DNA of 64,000 nucleotides from Paraburkholderia sp. (GCF_004298475.1 NZ_SCRP01000022.1:186001-250000); one strand, 5' to 3'; positions 43,870 to 54,140 are shown, counted from the first letter of the stretch. Notes: generated from the letters alone by a model not told the origin. Translations and numbers: made by a program.

Positions 43870-44199
43870 TTACTTGCGATTGATCAGGAGGCCGATCAAC
43901 ACACCCACGCCTGCGGCGATGCCGATCGAGGTCCACGGGTGCTCGTGAACGTAGTCGTCGGTGGCGCGTGCTGCTTTTTTGCCTTTTTCGACCACGACGA
44001 CCTGCACGTCGGCGGCTTTTTCTTTTGCCTGTTTCAGGCGCGAGAGTGCCGTTTCGCGCAGTTCGGACGCGCGTTCGCCGGTGGCGCTCGCAGCCTGCTT
44101 CAGCAGGTCCTCGGCGTCCGCGAGGACGTTCTTGATATCCGACATTAGCCTCTCCTTGTTGACTTCTGACATTGACTGGCTCCCTTCGTGTTTCGCCAC
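43870..44199 (-). CDS. DUF883 family protein (ElaB/YqjD/YgaM type)
   Basis: 109-residue tail-anchored protein (100 if ATG 44172 is used). A long amphipathic helix (DIKNVLADAEDLLKQAASAT) precedes one C-terminal membrane helix (WTSIGIAAGVGVLIGLLINR). E. coli YqjD and ElaB bind ribosomes at the membrane in stationary phase. Same role here is inference from family. Confidence 0.9.
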   Translation of the reverse strand: MAKHEGSQSMSEVNKERLMSDIKNVLADAEDLLKQAASATGERASELRETALSRLKQAKEKAADVQVVVVEKGKKAARATDDYVHEHPWTSIGIAAGVGVLIGLLINRK

Positions 44200-44527
44200 G
44201 CGTAAATCGTAACAAAGAAACGGACACTGGCAAGCGCGGCGCGCCGCGTCGAGCGCCTGCGAGTCACGAACCGCCTGTTACCGCTACGTCGTTGCGGTGC
44301 GATGACGGGCATGCATGGCGAATTGCTGTCCACACCCATGGAGTTGATCTGGCACGTAAAGTTTCGTGGGTGCGCTCAAAATTACGAAAACTCATGAAGG
44401 TGTGAAGCGATATTCGTTCTTTCTGCGATACGGCTCCCGTATCCTTGTCTTCAACGCCCGCTTACCTTTGCACGCACGGTCCAGGTTTGCGGCGCGCCCG
44501 GCCACCCTTCATTCAAGGACATCGAAC
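44200..44527. other. Intergenic region upstream of the peroxiredoxin gene
   Basis: About 330 bases with no supportable gene. It must hold promoters for both divergent genes. I see no operator-type dyad. Confidence 0.5.
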
Positions 44528-45166
44528 ATGAGTCTACGTCTTGGCGATACCGCACCCGACTTCGAGCAGGATTCGAGCATCGGCCGCATCAAGTTTCATG
44601 ACTGGCTTGGAGAGAGTTGGGGCGTGCTGTTCTCGCATCCCGCCGATTTCACGCCGGTCTGCACCACGGAACTCGGTCTGACGGCAAAGCTGAAGGATGA
44701 ATTCGCGAAACGCAACGTCAAACCGATCGCCCTGTCCGTCGACAGCGCCGAATCGCACAAAGAGTGGATCAAGGACATCAACGAGACGCAGGTCACGAGC
44801 GTCGGCTTTCCGATTCTCGCGGACGATGACCGCAAGGTGTCGGAGCTTTACGACATGATCCACCCGAATGCGAACGAAACGCTCACTGTGCGTTCGCTTT
44901 TTGTGATCGATCCGAAGAAGAAGGTGCGTCTCATCATCACCTATCCGGCCAGCACGGGGCGCAACTTCGACGAAGTGCTGCGCGTGATCGACTCGCTGCA
45001 GCTCACCGATAACCATCAGGTCGCCACGCCCGGTAACTGGAAGCAGGGCGACGACGTCGTGATCGTGCCGTCGCTGAAGGACGAAGCGCTCATCAAGCAG
45101 AAATTCCCGAAGGGCTACAAGGCGCTGCGCCCGTATCTGCGCCTCACGCCGCAGCCGGGCAAATAA
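44528..45166 (+). CDS. 1-Cys peroxiredoxin (Prx6 type)
   Basis: 212-residue thiol peroxidase. The catalytic Cys45 is in DFTPVCTTELG, with the resolving partner Arg later (VRSLFVIDPKKKVRL). The C-terminal dimerisation region (LRPYLRLTPQPGK) defines the Prx6 subgroup, which detoxifies organic and hydrogen peroxides. The start at 44528 gives the family N-terminus LRLGDTAPDFEQ. A strong terminator follows. Confidence 0.95.
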   Translation: MSLRLGDTAPDFEQDSSIGRIKFHDWLGESWGVLFSHPADFTPVCTTELGLTAKLKDEFAKRNVKPIALSVDSAESHKEWIKDINETQVTSVGFPILADDDRKVSELYDMIHPNANETLTVRSLFVIDPKKKVRLIITYPASTGRNFDEVLRVIDSLQLTDNHQVATPGNWKQGDDVVIVPSLKDEALIKQKFPKGYKALRPYLRLTPQPGK

Positions 45167-45190
45167 GGCGCCCGGCCCGGCTCTCTGGCG

Positions 45191-45224
45191 AAAAAAGCGC
45201 CGCACATCGTGCAGCGCTTTTTTT
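45191..45224 (+). terminator. Terminator of the peroxiredoxin gene
   Basis: An A-run, a stem of GCGC and GCAC pairs with one mismatch, a 3-base loop and a T-run of seven. Works in both directions between convergent genes. Confidence 0.9.
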
Positions 45225-45263
45225 GCCGGGGGCCATTGCAGACGTGCAAGGCACGCCGGGCGA

Positions 45264-46454
45264 TCAGAAGAACGCCTGAATGCCCGTCTGCGCGCGGCCG
45301 AGAATCAGCGCGTGAATGTCATGCGTGCCCTCGTAGGTGTTGACCACTTCGAGGTTCACGAGGTGACGCGCAACGCCGAATTCATCGGAGATGCCGTTGC
45401 CGCCCAGCATGTCGCGCGCGAGACGCGCGACGTCGAGCGACTTGCCGCACGAGTTGCGCTTCATCATCGAGGTGATTTCGACGGCGGCCGTGCCTTCGTC
45501 CTTCATGCGGCCAAGACGCAGGCAGCCTTGCAGGCCGAGCGTGATTTCCGTCTGCATATCGGCCAGCTTTTTCTGGATCAGCTGATTGGCGGCGAGCGGG
45601 CGACCGAACTGCTTGCGGTCCAGCACATACTGGCGCGCCGTGTGCCAGCATGCTTCAGCCGCGCCGAGCGCGCCCCAGGCGATGCCGTAGCGCGCCGAGT
45701 TCAGGCACGTGAACGGGCCGCGCAGCCCCTTCACGCCCGGCATGATGTTCTCTTCCGGGACGAACACTTCGTCGAGTACGATTTCGCCCGTGATCGACGC
45801 GCGCAGCCCGACCTTGCCGTGGATCGCCGGCGCCGACAGACCCTTCCAGCCCTTCTCGAGGATGAAACCGCGGATATCGTCCTGGCCGTTCTCTTCGAGC
45901 TTCGCCCAGACGACGAACACGTCGGCGATCGGCGAATTCGTGATCCACATCTTCGCGCCCGAGAGCGAATAGCCGCCGCTGACCTTCTTCGCGCGCGTGA
46001 CCATGCTGCCCGGATCGGAGCCGTAGTTCGGCTCGGTCAGGCCGAAGCAGCCGATCCATGCGCCGCTCGCGAGCTTCGGCAGGTACTTCTCTTTTTGCGC
46101 ATCCGAGCCGAATTCGTAGATCGGCACCATCACGAGCGACGACTGTACCGACATCATCGAGCGGTAGCCTGAGTCCACGCGCTCCACTTCGCGCGCGATC
46201 AGGCCGTAGCTCACGTAGTTGAGGCCGGGGCCGCCGTACTGCTCGGGAATCGTCGGGCCGAGCAGGCCCAGTTCGCCCATTTCGCGGAAGATCGACGCGT
46301 CGGTCTTTTCATCGCGGAACGCTTCGAGTACGCGCGGTGCGAGCTTGTCCTGCGCGTACGCGGCAGCGGCGTCACGCACCATGCGTTCGTCGTCGGTGAG
46401 TTGCTGGTTCAGCAGCAGCGGATCGTCCCAATGAAAATGGACGTGCTCGACCAT
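45264..46454 (-). CDS. gcdH: Glutaryl-CoA dehydrogenase
   Basis: FAD-dependent enzyme oxidising and decarboxylating glutaryl-CoA to crotonyl-CoA in lysine/tryptophan degradation. It has 396 residues, the usual size. The catalytic Glu is in [12 protein letters not shown]. Other ACAD signatures are [15 protein letters not shown] and [19 protein letters not shown]. The start at 46454 lies after a GAGGAGA site. It is divergent from an IclR gene across 97 bases, and that regulator probably controls it. Confidence 0.95.
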   Translation of the reverse strand: MVEHVHFHWDDPLLLNQQLTDDERMVRDAAAAYAQDKLAPRVLEAFRDEKTDASIFREMGELGLLGPTIPEQYGGPGLNYVSYGLIAREVERVDSGYRSMMSVQSSLVMVPIYEFGSDAQKEKYLPKLASGAWIGCFGLTEPNYGSDPGSMVTRAKKVSGGYSLSGAKMWITNSPIADVFVVWAKLEENGQDDIRGFILEKGWKGLSAPAIHGKVGLRASITGEIVLDEVFVPEENIMPGVKGLRGPFTCLNSARYGIAWGALGAAEACWHTARQYVLDRKQFGRPLAANQLIQKKLADMQTEITLGLQGCLRLGRMKDEGTAAVEITSMMKRNSCGKSLDVARLARDMLGGNGISDEFGVARHLVNLEVVNTYEGTHDIHALILGRAQTGIQAFF

Positions 46455-46485
46455 GATGTGTCTCCTCGGATTGGGGATCAGGTAC

Positions 46486-46511
46486 TTGACAGAAGTTCCG
46501 CTGTGCGGAAC
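46486..46511. promoter_or_regulatory. Promoter and IclR operator in the gcdH-iclR gap
   Basis: A -35-like TTGACA (46486-46491) overlaps a perfect dyad GTTCCG-N5-CGGAAC (46495-46511). This matches the inverted-repeat type bound by IclR proteins, so the adjacent regulator probably represses itself and gcdH here. Confidence 0.65.
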
Positions 46512-46551
46512 AATGTTTTGCAATTTGATCCAGTGTACCACTTGCCCGCTT

Positions 46552-47355
46552 ATGTCTGCATCCGGATTACCGTTACTTGCCTCGCAGCCCGACGGAACGA
46601 TCGACGAACGCAAGTTCGTCGTTGCGCTCGCACGGGGCCTCGAACTGCTGCGCGCGTTCCGCCCCGGCGAGACGCTGCTCGGCAACCGCGATTTCGTCGA
46701 GCGCACGGGCTTGCCCAAGGCGACCGTGAACCGGCTCGCGTATACGCTGAGCGTGCTCGGCTACCTGCGCTTCGACGAGGCGCTCGGCAAATACGCGCTC
46801 GACGCGGGCGTGCTCTCGCTGGGTTTCACGATGCTCTCGGGCACCGATATGCTCGAACTCGCACGCCCGCATCTGCGGGCGTTTGCGCGCGAGGTGGGGG
46901 CGGCCGTATCGCTCGGCTGCCGCGACGGGCTCGACATGGTTTATCTGGAGACGATCCGCAGCGAAACGGCGCTGACGCTCGGTCTCGCATCGGGTTCAAG
47001 GCTGTCGATGCTCACGAGTTCGATGGGGCGCGCCTATCTGGCGGTGCTGCCGCACGACGCGCGTGCGGCGCTGCTGGCCGACCTGGAGAAAGCCGCGGGC
47101 GACCGGGGTCCGGCACTGGCCGCGGCGGCGCAGCGCGAGATCGCGATATTCGCGCAGGAAGGGTGCTGTTACTCGTTTCGCGACTGGCACGACGACGTGA
47201 ATGCCGTGGCAGTGCCGTTTCGCGAGCCGCGCGAGCGCCGCTGGCTCGTGTTGAGCTGCAGCGGACCGGCATCGTCGATGGGACCCGACGTGTTTCGCGA
47301 GCGCGTCGCGCCGCTGCTCAAGTCGCTCGCGCGGCGGCTTGGGGAGACGGTCTGA
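46552..47355 (+). CDS. IclR-family transcriptional regulator
   Basis: 267-residue regulator. The winged HTH is at [20 protein letters not shown] (about 45-64). The effector domain has GYLRF, then [19 protein letters not shown] and SSMGRAYLA. The ATG at 46552 gives a normal length. It faces gcdH divergently. Effector probably a glutaryl or acyl-CoA-related compound, by context only. Confidence 0.93.
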   Translation: MSASGLPLLASQPDGTIDERKFVVALARGLELLRAFRPGETLLGNRDFVERTGLPKATVNRLAYTLSVLGYLRFDEALGKYALDAGVLSLGFTMLSGTDMLELARPHLRAFAREVGAAVSLGCRDGLDMVYLETIRSETALTLGLASGSRLSMLTSSMGRAYLAVLPHDARAALLADLEKAAGDRGPALAAAAQREIAIFAQEGCCYSFRDWHDDVNAVAVPFREPRERRWLVLSCSGPASSMGPDVFRERVAPLLKSLARRLGETV

Positions 47356-47387
47356 GCCGCGTACCGCGCTGCGATGGGGGAATTGAA

Positions 47388-47410
47388 AAGCCGGGACATC
47401 GTCCCGGCTT
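47388..47410. terminator. Hairpin between convergent iclR and argG
   Basis: AAGCCGGGAC and its complement GTCCCGGCTT around an ATC loop. The flanking T-run is short, so termination efficiency is uncertain. Confidence 0.8.
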
Positions 47411-47448
47411 GGTGACTGCCTGCGTGCCTGAATCCGCTTACTTGCCGC

Positions 47449-48678
47449 TTATTTGCCGCGCTGGCGACGCGCGTTCTCAGCAATACGCATACGCAGCGCG
47501 TTGAGTTTGATGAAGCCGCCGGCGTCGGCCTGGTTGTAGGCGCCGTGGTCGTCGTCGAAGGTCGCGATGGTCTTGTCGAACAGCGTGTCCTTCGAGTCGC
47601 GCGAGACGACCGAGACGCCGCCCTTGTACAGCTTCACGCGCACCCAGCCGTTGACGTTCTGCTGCGTGTGGTCGATCAGCACCTGGATTGCACGGCGCTC
47701 CGGGCTCCACCAGTAGCCGTTGTAAATCAGCGAGGCGTAGCGGGCGAGCAGGTCGTCCTTCAGGTGGGCGACTTCGCGGTCGAGCGTGATCGACTCGATG
47801 CCGCGGTGCGCCTTGAGCATGATCGTGCCGCCAGGGGTTTCATAGCAGCCGCGCGACTTCATGCCGACGTAACGGTTTTCGACGAGATCCAGACGCCCGA
47901 TGCCGTGCTTGCTGCCGAGGCGGTTCAGTTCGGTCAGTGCTTCAGCCGGCGTGACGCGCTTGCCGTTGATGGCGACCGGATCGCCGTGTTCGTACTCGAT
48001 ATCGACGTATTCGGCTGCGTCCGGCGCTTGTTCGGGCGAAACCGTCCAGCGCCACATGTCTTCCTCGGCTTCCGCCTTCGGGTCTTCGAGGTGACGGCCT
48101 TCGAACGAGATGTGCAGCAGGTTGGCGTCCATCGAGTAGGGCGCGCCGCCCTGGCGGTGCTTCATGTCGATGGGAATGCCGGCGCTTTCGGCGTAGGCGA
48201 GCAGCTTCTCGCGCGACAGCAGATCCCACTCGCGCCACGGGGCGATCACCTTGATGCCCGGCTCGAGTGCGTAGTAGCCGAGTTCGAAGCGGACCTGGTC
48301 GTTGCCCTTGCCGGTTGCGCCGTGCGAAACGGCCTGTGCGCCGGTCGCGCGTGCGATCTCGATCTGGCGCTTGGCGATCAGCGGACGCGCGATCGACGTG
48401 CCGAGCAGATACTCGCCTTCATACAGCGCGTTGGCGCGGAACATCGGGAACACGAAATCGCGGACGAACTCTTCGCGCAGGTCGTCGATGAAGATGTTCT
48501 CTTGCTTGATGCCGAGCTGCAGCGCCTTTTTGCGTGCCGGCTCAAGTTCTTCGCCCTGGCCGATGTCGGCGGTGAAGGTCACGACTTCTGCGTCGTAGTT
48601 GTCCTGCAGCCACTTCAGGATGACCGAGGTATCGAGGCCGCCCGAGTAGGCGAGCACGACTTTATTGATATCGCTCAT
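47449..48678 (-). CDS. argG: Argininosuccinate synthase
   Basis: ATP-dependent ligase joining citrulline and aspartate in arginine synthesis, 409 residues. The PP-loop is AYSGGLDTS (9-17). Other conserved blocks are [15 protein letters not shown] and [20 protein letters not shown]. Second gene after argF on the same strand (117-base gap), giving consecutive steps of the urea-cycle branch. Confidence 0.97.
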   Translation of the reverse strand: MSDINKVVLAYSGGLDTSVILKWLQDNYDAEVVTFTADIGQGEELEPARKKALQLGIKQENIFIDDLREEFVRDFVFPMFRANALYEGEYLLGTSIARPLIAKRQIEIARATGAQAVSHGATGKGNDQVRFELGYYALEPGIKVIAPWREWDLLSREKLLAYAESAGIPIDMKHRQGGAPYSMDANLLHISFEGRHLEDPKAEAEEDMWRWTVSPEQAPDAAEYVDIEYEHGDPVAINGKRVTPAEALTELNRLGSKHGIGRLDLVENRYVGMKSRGCYETPGGTIMLKAHRGIESITLDREVAHLKDDLLARYASLIYNGYWWSPERRAIQVLIDHTQQNVNGWVRVKLYKGGVSVVSRDSKDTLFDKTIATFDDDHGAYNQADAGGFIKLNALRMRIAENARRQRGK

Positions 48679-48795
48679 GGTGAGTCCGTAACGGGTGAGA
48701 TCTGTGCGCGCGGGCGGCCCCGACGCGCGGAAAACAATATTTTGACACCAATCTGTCAGCGCGCCGCGCTTTTTGGGCGGCGCGCCGGGCCCGGA

Positions 48796-49725
48796 TCAGT
48801 GGTTCAGGCGACCGAGCATCAGAAATTCCATCAGCGCCTTCTGGACGTGCAGACGGTTTTCCGCCTCGTCCCAGACCACGCTCTGCGGCCCGTCGATGAC
48901 TTCCGCGCTCACTTCCTCGCCGCGATGCGCCGGCAGGCAGTGCATGAAGAGCGCGTCGGGTTTGCCGCGCGCCATCATTTCGGCGTCGACGCACCAGTCG
49001 GCGAACGCCTTCTTGCGGACTTCGTTCTCGGCCTCGAAGCCCATGCTGGTCCAGACGTCGGTGGTGACGAGGTCGGCGCCGTCGCACGCTTCGTTCGGAT
49101 CGTCGAATATCGAGAAGAACGGCGTGCTTTCCGGCGCGACGAGTAGCGGATCAAGCTGATAGCCCGGCGGCGTCGAGATGCGCAGCTTGAAGTCGAGGAT
49201 CTGCGCCGCCTCGATCCACGTATAGAGCATGTTGTTCGCGTCGCCGACCCAGGCGACGGTCTTGCCGCGGATAGGCCCGCGGTGCTCGTAGTACGTGAAG
49301 ATGTCGGCCAGCACCTGGCAGGGGTGATATTCGTTCGTCAGGCCGTTGATGACCGGCACGCGCGAATTCTGCGCGAAGCGCGTCAGGATGTCCTGGCCGA
49401 ACGTCCGGATCATGATGATGTCGACCATGCGCGAGATCACCTGCGCCGCGTCTTCGATCGGCTCGCCGCGGCCGAGCTGCGTGTCGCGCGTGCTCATGAA
49501 TACGGCGTGCCCGCCGAGCTGGAAGATGCCGGCTTCGAAGGAAAGGCGCGTGCGCGTCGAGTTCTTCTCGAAGATCATCGCGAGCGTACGGTCGTGCAGC
49601 GGATGGTAGGTCTCGTAGCTCTTGAATTTGCGCTTCAGAATGCGGGCGCGCTCGAGCACATATTCATACTCGTCAAGAGAGAAATCCTTGAACTGCAGGT
49701 AATGGCGAATGGTCCGGGAGGTCAT
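48796..49725 (-). CDS. argF: Ornithine carbamoyltransferase
   Basis: Cytoplasmic enzyme making citrulline from ornithine and carbamoyl phosphate, 309 residues. The carbamoyl-phosphate motif is STRTR (56-60), the ornithine motif is HCLPAHRG near the C-terminus, and DVWTSMG is also present. The start at 49725 follows GGAGG and the DUF3579 gene is divergent, so the argF-argG operon starts here. Confidence 0.97.
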   Translation of the reverse strand: MTSRTIRHYLQFKDFSLDEYEYVLERARILKRKFKSYETYHPLHDRTLAMIFEKNSTRTRLSFEAGIFQLGGHAVFMSTRDTQLGRGEPIEDAAQVISRMVDIIMIRTFGQDILTRFAQNSRVPVINGLTNEYHPCQVLADIFTYYEHRGPIRGKTVAWVGDANNMLYTWIEAAQILDFKLRISTPPGYQLDPLLVAPESTPFFSIFDDPNEACDGADLVTTDVWTSMGFEAENEVRKKAFADWCVDAEMMARGKPDALFMHCLPAHRGEEVSAEVIDGPQSVVWDEAENRLHVQKALMEFLMLGRLNH

Positions 49726-50325
49726 GAAACGAAAACGGCGCCGGATCCGGCCTCGAAACTGCACGATCGGGCCGACGACGCCGCTGCGGTTGTGGTGGTA
49801 AGTCAATGCAGCATAAAGGATTTTGTCCGGTTTGACGAGCCACTTGCAGCCCGGCGAGCGCTTTGCCGCGGGTTTTGTCACCCGTTTGGGACGGGTATTT
49901 CACGATGCTGCGGCGCAAATGCAAAGCGCGCGAGAACGGCCTGCAGTTTGCTTTCGCGCACCTTGTGTGCCGTGCGGAATACCCCTGGGTAGGCTATAAT
50001 CACGGGGTTTTCCCTCAGGCACGACAGCGAGCCCGGCGGGTATCCAGGCATATAGCGCAGGCATATCAGCGGTTATATCGCAGGCATATCGGGCGGCTCG
50101 CGGCAGCGGCTTATACGCTGGTGGCTGTGCGCTGCAAATTCGACGATCTCGATGCGGCGCGGAGCGCTGACCAGTGTGCGGACGGCCGCGCCCTGTCCAT
50201 CGGACTGTATGCGCGCGCGAGGTCGCAAGGCTTTGGCCGGCGGCCCGTAACCCGGCGGCAACGCGCGGGTGGCGCGAGCGTGCCGATGTTTCGTGCTGCA
50301 GCGTGCAGTCACACAGGTACCGTAA
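49726..50325. other. Divergent intergenic region argF to DUF3579
   Basis: 600 bases with no supportable gene. A good -10 box (TATAAT, 49995-50000) faces the DUF3579 gene, implying a leader of about 320 bases. Three copies of AGGCATAT lie between 50047 and 50092. Confidence 0.55.
49995..50000 (+). promoter_or_regulatory. Consensus -10 box in the leader of the DUF3579 gene
   Basis: TATAAT preceded by AGGC. No matching -35 at standard spacing is clear, so this is a moderate call. Confidence 0.4.
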
Positions 50326-50673
50326 ATGGCCGACGAAGCCTCAACCGAATACTTCATTCAAGGCATCACTTCGAAGGGGAAGAAATTTCGCCCCAGCGAC
50401 TGGTCGGAGCGCCTGGCGGGCGTGATGTCCAGCTTCGGACCCAAGGCTGCAATGAACGCGCGAGGGCCGAATGCCTACCTGGGGTACTCGCTGTATGTCC
50501 GGCCGACGATGATCGGCGATCTCAAGTGTGTGGTGCTCGATTCGCGCTTGAAGGACATCGAGCCGATGGCATTCAACTTCGTCCTGAATTTCGCGAAAGA
50601 CAACGATCTCGTCGTGACCGAAGCGTGCGAACTTCCGCTCGACCACGCGACGCAGAAGGGCGCAAGCCGCTGA
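50326..50673 (+). CDS. DUF3579 domain-containing protein
   Basis: 115-residue soluble protein of unknown function found in betaproteobacteria next to argF. It starts YFIQGITSKGKKFRPSDWSERLAG and has a mixed alpha/beta pattern. Expressed alone, with a terminator cluster downstream. Confidence 0.88.
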   Translation: MADEASTEYFIQGITSKGKKFRPSDWSERLAGVMSSFGPKAAMNARGPNAYLGYSLYVRPTMIGDLKCVVLDSRLKDIEPMAFNFVLNFAKDNDLVVTEACELPLDHATQKGASR

Positions 50674-50725
50674 GTGCCGCTGTGAGCACCGCTGTGAACA
50701 CATAAGGCGCTCGCGCAAGCCCTAA

Positions 50726-50754
50726 AAAAAGAACCCGCCGAGGCGGGTTTTTTT
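50726..50754 (+). terminator. Terminator of the DUF3579 gene
   Basis: An A-run, an ACCCGC/GCGGGT stem and a seven-T run. First of three similar hairpins. Confidence 0.92.
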
Positions 50755-50800
50755 GCGCCTGCGCGCCGGGTGTCGTCTGAGCCCCGTTCCGCCGCGTACA

Positions 50801-50824
50801 AAAAAACCCGCCGAAGCGGGTTTT
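50801..50824. terminator. Second hairpin, CGAA loop
   Basis: AAAACCCGC and GCGGGTTTT enclose CGAA. Likely works in both directions. Confidence 0.8.
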
Positions 50825-50850
50825 CATGAAGCGCAGCGGAAACAGGAAGC

Positions 50851-50868
50851 AGCCCGCCGAAGCGGGCT
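50851..50868 (-). terminator. Third hairpin, CGAA loop, beside rpsT
   Basis: AGCCCGC and GCGGGCT enclose CGAA, 9 bases beyond the rpsT stop. Probably part of the rpsT terminator. Confidence 0.75.
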
Positions 50869-50877
50869 AGCCGGGAT

Positions 50878-51153
50878 TTACTGCGCGCTGGCCTGCATCG
50901 CCTTGAGGGCGGCAGACAGGCGGCTCTTCTGGCGAGCAGCCTTGTTCTTGTGAACGATTTTCTTGTCGGCGATGATGTCGAGCGTCTTTGCCGATGCCTT
51001 GAAGATTTCAGCGGCCGCGGCCTTGTCGCCAGCGTCGATAGCCTTGCGAACAGCCTTGATGGCGGTGCGGAACTTCGAGCGCAGCGCCGAGTTGTGCGAG
51101 TTTGCCTTCGCGGCCTGACGGGCGCGCTTGCGTGCTTGTGCGGAGTTAGCCAT
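50878..51153 (-). CDS. rpsT: 30S ribosomal protein S20
   Basis: 91-residue ribosomal protein, strongly basic and all-helical, binding 16S rRNA in the 30S body. Typical start [20 protein letters not shown] and conserved region [17 protein letters not shown]. Normal size. It has its own promoter region opposite to murJ. Confidence 0.98.
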   Translation of the reverse strand: MANSAQARKRARQAAKANSHNSALRSKFRTAIKAVRKAIDAGDKAAAAEIFKASAKTLDIIADKKIVHKNKAARQKSRLSAALKAMQASAQ

Positions 51154-51694
51154 TACGGTTCCTTGTCCTGTTCCTGTTTCCAGTGCCGACCCGCTGACAA
51201 TCAGTCAGACTGGGTGGTACTGCTTTTGCCTTGACTTGCCTTGATCCGAACTTCCGGCAAAGTGTTTGTCCGAAAGCGCAAAACGTGTTTGGCCGGGTGC
51301 GCCTGGTGTTTTTTTCCGGTTTGGGTACCTTGGGCACCGTTCTACCGTTCGATTATCCACTGGCGCAGCGACTGCCTTGGTGCTGAGGGCGTCAGCGCGA
51401 TTGGTTTATCGGTTCGACTGGGGTTGACTCCCGCGAACCACGCAAACCGCGCGAAAAAAGACGCCAAAGCAGAAGACGAATTTTTATATCCCGAAGGCAG
51501 GTGAGCTTCGAAACTGCAAATTATAGCAACATAATCAGGGGCGTGGCAACTGCGGCGCGCGTTGGCGGCAAGCCGCGAGACACTGGCGGGCTGATGCGGC
51601 CGAAGCGGCCGAACTGGCCTATGCCGCCGATGCGGTCAATGCAGCCGAGGCGCTTCGACGGCGCGCCGCGTGCGACCCGTATAATAAGCGCCCC
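51154..51694. other. Divergent intergenic region rpsT to murJ
   Basis: 541 bases without a supportable gene. It holds the rpsT promoter and leader, an AT-rich stretch near 51480-51540, and GCCGA-rich imperfect repeats at 51600-51660. Confidence 0.55.
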
Positions 51695-53245
51695 ATGAAT
51701 CTATTCCGAGCCCTGTTGACGGTCAGCGGCTTCACGCTGCTGTCGCGCGTGACCGGCCTGGCGCGCGAAACCCTGATTGCACGTGCTTTTGGCGCGAGCC
51801 AGTTCACCGACGCCTTCTACGTCGCGTTCCGCATCCCCAATCTGCTGCGCCGGATTTCGGCGGAAGGCGCGTTTTCGCAGGCCTTCGTGCCGATCCTCGC
51901 CGAGTTCAAGAACCAGAAGGGCCATGACGCGACCCGCGATCTCGTCGACGCCATGTCGACGGTGCTCGCCTGGGCGCTCGCCATCCTGTCGGTGTTAGGC
52001 ATTTTCGGCGCGTCGTTCGTCGTGACGGTCGTCGCGGGAGGGCTCAAGACCGACGGTCATGCGTTCACGCTAGCGGTCGCGATGACGCGCATCATGTTTC
52101 CGTACATCGTGTTCATTTCGCTGACGTCGCTCGCGTCCGGCGTGCTCAACACGTACAAGCAGTTCTCGCTGCCCGCGTTCGCGCCGGTCCTGCTCAACGT
52201 CGCGTTCATCTTCGCGGCCGTGGTCGTCGCGCCGCACCTGAAGCAGCCGGTGTATGCGCTCGCGTGGGCCGTGATCGCCGGCGGCGTGCTGCAGTTCTTC
52301 GTGCAGTTGCCGGGCCTCAAGCGCATCGACATGACGCCGCGCTTCGGCTGGAACCCGCTCAAGGCGCTCGCGCACCGCGGCGTGAAGCGCGTGCTCGCGA
52401 AGATGGTGCCCGCGATGTTCGCCGTCTCGGTCGCGCAGATCAGCCTCATCATCAACACCAACATCGCGTCGCGCCTTGGCCCGGGCGCGGTTTCGTGGAT
52501 CAACTTCGCCGACCGGCTCATGGAGTTCCCGACCGCGCTGCTCGGCGTCGCGCTCGGCACGATCCTGCTGCCGAGTCTCTCGAAGGCGCACGTCGACGCC
52601 GATGCGCACGAATATTCCGCGCTGCTCGACTGGGGCTTGCGCGTGACCTTCCTGCTCGCCGCGCCTTCGGCGATTGCGCTCTTTTTCTTCGCCGAGCCGC
52701 TCACCGCGACGCTCTTCCACTACGGCAAGTTCGACGCGCATTCGGTCGTCATGGTGGGGCGCGCGCTTTCCGCGTACGGCGTGGGCCTGATCGGCCTCAT
52801 TCTCATCAAGATCCTCGCGCCCGGCTTCTATGCGCGCCAGGACATCAAGACGCCCGTGAAGATCGGCGTGGGCGTGCTCGTCGCCACGCAGATCAGCAAC
52901 TACATCTTCGTGCCGATCCTGGCGCATGCGGGCCTGACGCTGTCGGTCGGGCTCGGCGCGTGCATCAACGCGCTTCTGCTCTTCATCGGCCTGCGCCGGC
53001 GCGGCATCTACACGCCATCGTCGGGCTGGGCGAAGTTCTTCGTGCAGTTGCTCGGGGCATGCCTCGTGCTGGCGGGTGCAATGCACTGGAGCGCGAACGC
53101 CTACGACTGGATCGGCCTGCGCCACGCGCCGCTCGCGCGCATCGCGCTGCTCGGCGCCTGCCTTGTGCTGTTCGCCGCGCTATATTTCGGTATGCTTTGG
53201 CTCATGGGCTTCAAGTACGCGTACTTCAAGAGGCGGGCGAAGTGA
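51695..53245 (+). CDS. murJ: Lipid II flippase MurJ
   Basis: 516-residue inner-membrane protein with about 14 helices of the MviN/MOP superfamily. It flips lipid II to the periplasm for peptidoglycan assembly. Family hallmarks are GFTLLSRVTGLARETLIARAF at the N-terminus and NLLRRISAEGAFSQAFVP. Essential in proteobacteria. It overlaps the next gene by GTGA. Confidence 0.97.
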   Translation: MNLFRALLTVSGFTLLSRVTGLARETLIARAFGASQFTDAFYVAFRIPNLLRRISAEGAFSQAFVPILAEFKNQKGHDATRDLVDAMSTVLAWALAILSVLGIFGASFVVTVVAGGLKTDGHAFTLAVAMTRIMFPYIVFISLTSLASGVLNTYKQFSLPAFAPVLLNVAFIFAAVVVAPHLKQPVYALAWAVIAGGVLQFFVQLPGLKRIDMTPRFGWNPLKALAHRGVKRVLAKMVPAMFAVSVAQISLIINTNIASRLGPGAVSWINFADRLMEFPTALLGVALGTILLPSLSKAHVDADAHEYSALLDWGLRVTFLLAAPSAIALFFFAEPLTATLFHYGKFDAHSVVMVGRALSAYGVGLIGLILIKILAPGFYARQDIKTPVKIGVGVLVATQISNYIFVPILAHAGLTLSVGLGACINALLLFIGLRRRGIYTPSSGWAKFFVQLLGACLVLAGAMHWSANAYDWIGLRHAPLARIALLGACLVLFAALYFGMLWLMGFKYAYFKRRAK

Positions 53246-54096
53246 CCACGATCAGCACGCGGGTTCTCGATTATTTCAGCGCGCTCGTCGCCGATGACGA
53301 CAGCCTGCCGCTCACCGAAGCGGCGCTGTCGATCGCGCAGGACGCGTACCCCGATCTCGACATGCAGGGCACGCTCGCCGAAATCGACGAACTCGCCATG
53401 CGCGTGCGCCGCCGCGTGCCCGAAGGCGCGGGTGTTCGCGAGCAGATCGCGACCCTGAACCAGTGCTTCTTCCGCGAGTTCGGCTTCGCCGCCAACCTCA
53501 ACGACTATTACGATCCCGACAACAGCCATCTGAACGCCGTGCTCACGCGCCGGCGCGGCATTCCCATTTCGCTCGCGGTGCTGTATCTGGAGATCGCCCA
53601 GCAACTGGATCTGCCGGTGCAGGGCGTGGCGTTTCCGGGGCATTTCCTGCTGCGCGCGTCGCTGCCCGAAGGCGACGCGATGCTCGACCCCACGACGGGC
53701 CACACGCTGTCGGAGTCGGACATGGTCGAATTGCTGGAGCCCTTCGTGGCGAAGGCGGGCGATTCGGTCGCCCGGGCGCTGCGCATGCTGCTCGAACCGG
53801 CGACGCGCCGCGAGATCGTCGCGCGCATGCTGCGCAACCTGAAATCGATCTATCTGCAGACGGAACGCTGGCAGCGCCTGCTCGCGATCCAGCAGCGGCT
53901 CGTGATCCTGCTGCCGTTCGACATCGAGGAAGTGCGCGACCGCGGCTTCGCGTATTCGCGGCTCGATTACCTGCGTCCGGCGCTCGAAGATCTCGAACAT
54001 TATCTCGACGAGCGTCCCGACGCCGACGACGCGATGGTCGTCGAATTGCAGTTGCAGGATTTACGTCAGCGCGTGCTCGACAACGAACAGGACTGA
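53242..54096 (+). CDS. SirB1-family transglutaminase-like/TPR protein
   Basis: 284 residues from a GTG overlapping the murJ stop. The SirB1 N-terminal domain (transglutaminase-like fold) is seen in NAVLTRRRGIPISLAVLYLEIA and GVAFPGHFLLR. The C-terminal part has TPR-like helices (RWQRLLAIQQRLVILLPFD). The Cys of active transglutaminases is not evident, so catalysis is unlikely. Function unknown; coupling to murJ suggests an envelope link. Confidence 0.88.
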   Translation: MTTISTRVLDYFSALVADDDSLPLTEAALSIAQDAYPDLDMQGTLAEIDELAMRVRRRVPEGAGVREQIATLNQCFFREFGFAANLNDYYDPDNSHLNAVLTRRRGIPISLAVLYLEIAQQLDLPVQGVAFPGHFLLRASLPEGDAMLDPTTGHTLSESDMVELLEPFVAKAGDSVARALRMLLEPATRREIVARMLRNLKSIYLQTERWQRLLAIQQRLVILLPFDIEEVRDRGFAYSRLDYLRPALEDLEHYLDERPDADDAMVVELQLQDLRQRVLDNEQD

Positions 54097-54140
54097 GCGA
54101 GCCGGGCTGAACGCGACTTCGCGCGTGACCGCGCGCAGAT

